A stretch of 22,074 bases of DNA from Arcobacter sp. UBA7394 (GTDB taxonomy: Bacteria; Campylobacterota; Campylobacteria; Campylobacterales; Arcobacteraceae): positions 2,626 to 24,699 of the forward strand of contig DKNG01000165.1 of assembly GCA_002470185.1 (NCBI GenBank). The letters run 5' to 3'. This document shows, one piece after another, positions 19,688 to 22,074 of the stretch. Made by a program: the position numbers and the translations under genes. The notes under the pieces are model-generated. The model had not been told where the DNA came from. It worked only from the letters and a program-made list of their open reading frames with translations, and did no database searches. The stretch's first letter is position 1, and the number at the start of each line of letters is the position of its first letter.

Positions 19688-21580
19688 ATGAGTTCAAATC
19701 TCTTTAAATATAAAGATACCATAGGATATTTACTTTTTAAGAAAATATTCTTTTGGTATATTCTTTTTGTTTTAATTATTACTTCTTATCAAATCTATAA
19801 AGAATATATTATTACAAAAGACTTATTGAAAAAAGAGCTTTTGAAAACAGAAAGAGCTTATAGTAATGTTATTGCAAATAGTGTATGGCATTTTAATCAA
19901 TCTAGATTAAATAATGAAGCAAAAGCAATCATAAATGGGCTTACAATTACCGGTATATCAATAACTACACCTAATGATGAGATTGTATTATTACGTGGAA
20001 CTGTATCAAATATATATAAAGATATGGATACTTTTGTTTTTGATTCAAAGAATAAAATTGATGTTATTTATGATAATGATTTAATTACGCATCAATTTAA
20101 GTTGATTGATGAAATAAACTCTCCTGATGAAATTTTAGGAGTGGTTACTTTTTATATTAAATCAAATGAATTAATTAATATTGCAAAAGAGGGTGTATAT
20201 CTTATCTTAATTAATGTTTTAGCTAGTGCATTAATATTATGGATTTTGTTTATTTATTTTGCCAATAAACTTTTGAATAAACCACTTGAAATTATAATTA
20301 ATGCTACAAAAGAGTTCAATGAAAAAGATTATCATGAAGTTGCGATTAATCTAAGTACTGAAAAAAAACATGAATTAAATACTCTTGCTAATACTTTTAA
20401 TATAATGGGAAAAAGGATTAATGAATCTTTTATTAATATGAAACAGCTTACCATTATTCAAGATAAGCAAAAAAAAGATTTAGAATCTGCAAATAAATAC
20501 AAAAATGATTTCTTAGCTAATATGAGTCATGAGCTGAAAACGCCCCTTAATTCAATCAATGTAATTTCTTCTGTTATGATGAAAAATAAAGATTTATCTC
20601 TTAATGAAAAACAAGTAAAAAATCTTAATATTATTAATAATTGTGGTAATGACTTGTTATTTCTAATTAATGATATTCTTGATATTTCAAAGCTAGAAGC
20701 AGGAGAAGTTGAACTGGATATGACTCAAGTTAATTTACCTAAATTAATGAATGAAATCAAAGATATGATTGAACCCCAAGCTATTGAAAAAGAGATTAGT
20801 TTTGAATTTAAATGTGATGATGAAATAGGTGATATTTATAGTGATCCAAATAGAATAAAACAAATAGTAAAAAACTTATTAAGTAATGCTTTAAAGTTTG
20901 TAAAAAAAGGAAAAGTGTCATTTATTATTGAAAATAAAGAAGATACTTTTACTATCTTTGTAAAAGATGATGGTATTGGGATTGAAAAAAATAAATTAGA
21001 TCATATATTTGATAGATTTAAACAAGCTGATGGAAGTACAACTAGAAAATACGGTGGAACTGGCCTTGGACTTGCAATTTCTAAAGAACTTTTAGATTTA
21101 TTAAATGGCGATATTACTGTGACAAGTACAGTAAATGTAGGTAGTACTTTTATCGTATCTTTACCTAAAAATAAAGAAAAAATAAATCAGAAAACTACTA
21201 ATAAATTAAGTACAAGTAATAGCCCAGTACAAAAGAAAACATATAAGAAAAATGATGATTTTGACAAAAATATACTTATTTTAAATAGTGATCCATTAAC
21301 ATTTATGTCAATTATTGTAGAACTTAATAAATCTAATAAAGTTGATCAAGCATCAAATACAGTAGATTTTATTAAGAAATTTAAACAAAAGAAATATGAC
21401 TTAATAATTATTGATGTTCATAATCAAAAACAAAATGAAATTGAAAGAATTATTAGTAATATATCTACAAAAAGCGTTATAGTTTATGATGATGAACTAA
21501 ATAATATTATAAATGAAAAAGCAAGTATCGTGCAACAAAAACCATTGAATAAAGATGCGTTTATTGCAAGTATTAATTAA
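19688..21580 (+). CDS. Membrane histidine kinase with degenerate C-terminal receiver (second copy)
   Basis: Kinase of 630 residues between a binding-protein gene and a receiver-kinase gene. TM1 (about 20-34) and TM2 (about 171-191) bracket a periplasmic sensor beginning NSVWHFNQSRL, of a type common in small Cache-like sensors and different from that of the kinase at 15019. A HAMP-like segment (about 192-245) and linker follow. The kinase core has H281 in SHELKTPLNS, N-box KNLLSNALKF, G1 DDGIGI and G2 GGTGLGLA. Residues 526-630 are receiver-like: D576 in LIIIDVHN and K618 in QQKPLN remain, but only one acidic residue (LNSD) is left in the pocket and the MPxMDG loop is missing. A Ser/Thr/Lys-rich linker (about 495-525) separates it from the ATPase domain. 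AGGT at 19675-19678 is a weak ribosome site. Confidence 0.9.
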   Translation: MSSNLFKYKDTIGYLLFKKIFFWYILFVLIITSYQIYKEYIITKDLLKKELLKTERAYSNVIANSVWHFNQSRLNNEAKAIINGLTITGISITTPNDEIVLLRGTVSNIYKDMDTFVFDSKNKIDVIYDNDLITHQFKLIDEINSPDEILGVVTFYIKSNELINIAKEGVYLILINVLASALILWILFIYFANKLLNKPLEIIINATKEFNEKDYHEVAINLSTEKKHELNTLANTFNIMGKRINESFINMKQLTIIQDKQKKDLESANKYKNDFLANMSHELKTPLNSINVISSVMMKNKDLSLNEKQVKNLNIINNCGNDLLFLINDILDISKLEAGEVELDMTQVNLPKLMNEIKDMIEPQAIEKEISFEFKCDDEIGDIYSDPNRIKQIVKNLLSNALKFVKKGKVSFIIENKEDTFTIFVKDDGIGIEKNKLDHIFDRFKQADGSTTRKYGGTGLGLAISKELLDLLNGDITVTSTVNVGSTFIVSLPKNKEKINQKTTNKLSTSNSPVQKKTYKKNDDFDKNILILNSDPLTFMSIIVELNKSNKVDQASNTVDFIKKFKQKKYDLIIIDVHNQKQNEIERIISNISTKSVIVYDDELNNIINEKASIVQQKPLNKDAFIASIN

Positions 21581-21589
21581 AGGAAAAAA

Positions 21590-22074
21590 ATGGAAAAGTT
21601 TACAGTCTTATTAGTAGATGATGTTTCTGAAAATATTCATTCATTAAAACTTATTATTGAAGATAGTTTTGATATAAATATATTATCAGCATTGAGTGCA
21701 AATGAGGGTATGGAAATACTAATGAAGAGCAGTGTTGATTTAATACTTAGTGATATTCAAATGCCTGATATTGATGGATTTCAATTTGCAGAGTATTTAA
21801 AATCAGTTGATGCTACTAAAAATATACCAATAATTTTTATTACAGGTATTTATGATAAAGATGATTATCAAAAAAGAGGATTTGATCTTGGTGCTGTTGA
21901 GTATATTTCAAAACCAATTGATGATACATTATTAAGTGCTAAACTTAAAGTTTATATAGATTTATTTGAAGGTAAGAAATCAAATGAAGCTGAGATAAAC
22001 AAAAAAGATCAACTTCTAATTCACCAATCAAAAATGGCAACAATGGGTGAGATGATTGGTGTAATTGCTCATCA
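21590..22074 (+). CDS. Receiver-histidine kinase fusion, 5' part (runs off window)
   Basis: The ATG at 21590 has AAGGA (21580-21584) just upstream and begins 9 bases after the previous kinase stop, so it is the third gene of this module. The 161 visible codons encode a receiver with D10-D11, phosphoacceptor D55 in SDIQMPDIDG, T85 and K108 in SKPID. A helical linker then leads into QSKMATMGEMIGVIAH, which ends exactly at the predicted phosphoacceptor histidine of the dimerisation helix. The same order occurs in the protein at 4765-5961, with which it shares SKMA-GEMIG-IAH, so an HWRQPL kinase is expected downstream. It is the likely phosphorylation target of the upstream kinase. The rest of the gene is outside the window. 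Confidence 0.88.
   Translation, partial: MEKFTVLLVDDVSENIHSLKLIIEDSFDINILSALSANEGMEILMKSSVDLILSDIQMPDIDGFQFAEYLKSVDATKNIPIIFITGIYDKDDYQKRGFDLGAVEYISKPIDDTLLSAKLKVYIDLFEGKKSNEAEINKKDQLLIHQSKMATMGEMIGVIAH

Overview
The window is AT-rich chromosomal DNA from a Campylobacterota bacterium, most likely an Arcobacter-like species. Evidence for this: AT-rich codon use throughout, kinases with the HQWRQPL-type H-box common in this phylum, and housekeeping promoters made of a T-rich stretch followed by TATAAT or TAAAAT (upstream of ybiT and ligA). No rRNA, tRNA, CRISPR array, transposase or phage structural gene was seen.

Layout. Positions 1-1262 hold the 3' end of an arginase gene and, converging on it, a small flavodoxin-fold gene. 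Positions 1263-3240 hold thiI (tRNA 4-thiouridine synthesis) with its promoter and a downstream hairpin. Positions 3241-4734 encode an internally duplicated leucine-rich-repeat-like protein. Positions 4765-11590 on the minus strand form a tight three-gene signalling operon with ATGA overlaps: a 1327-residue membrane hybrid histidine kinase (Cache, GAF, Glu/Gln-rich coiled coil, kinase, three receivers), a CheB-CheR fusion, and a receiver-plus-histidine-kinase fusion. Positions 11813-13962 hold ybiT (ABC-F) and a convergent YciA-like thioesterase, with a strong bidirectional terminator between them.

Positions 14228-22074 form a second signalling region. Two modules, each a secreted solute-binding protein followed by a membrane histidine kinase, flank ligA (NAD-dependent DNA ligase, minus strand). 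The second module continues into another receiver-plus-kinase fusion that is cut by the window edge. The two kinases have closely similar catalytic cores and the same degenerate C-terminal receiver-like domain, but different sensor domains and different binding-protein families.

How the genes may work together. The minus-strand operon looks like a chemotaxis-derived phosphorelay: an MCP-like sensor drives a kinase instead of a CheA-coupled rod, and the adjacent CheB/CheR enzymes have a plausible substrate in the kinase's Glu-Glu heptad coiled coil. In the second region the binding proteins probably sense ligands for the kinases, because no transporter genes are next to them; the receiver-kinase fusion would be the common output. 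These functional links are inferences from gene order and domain content.
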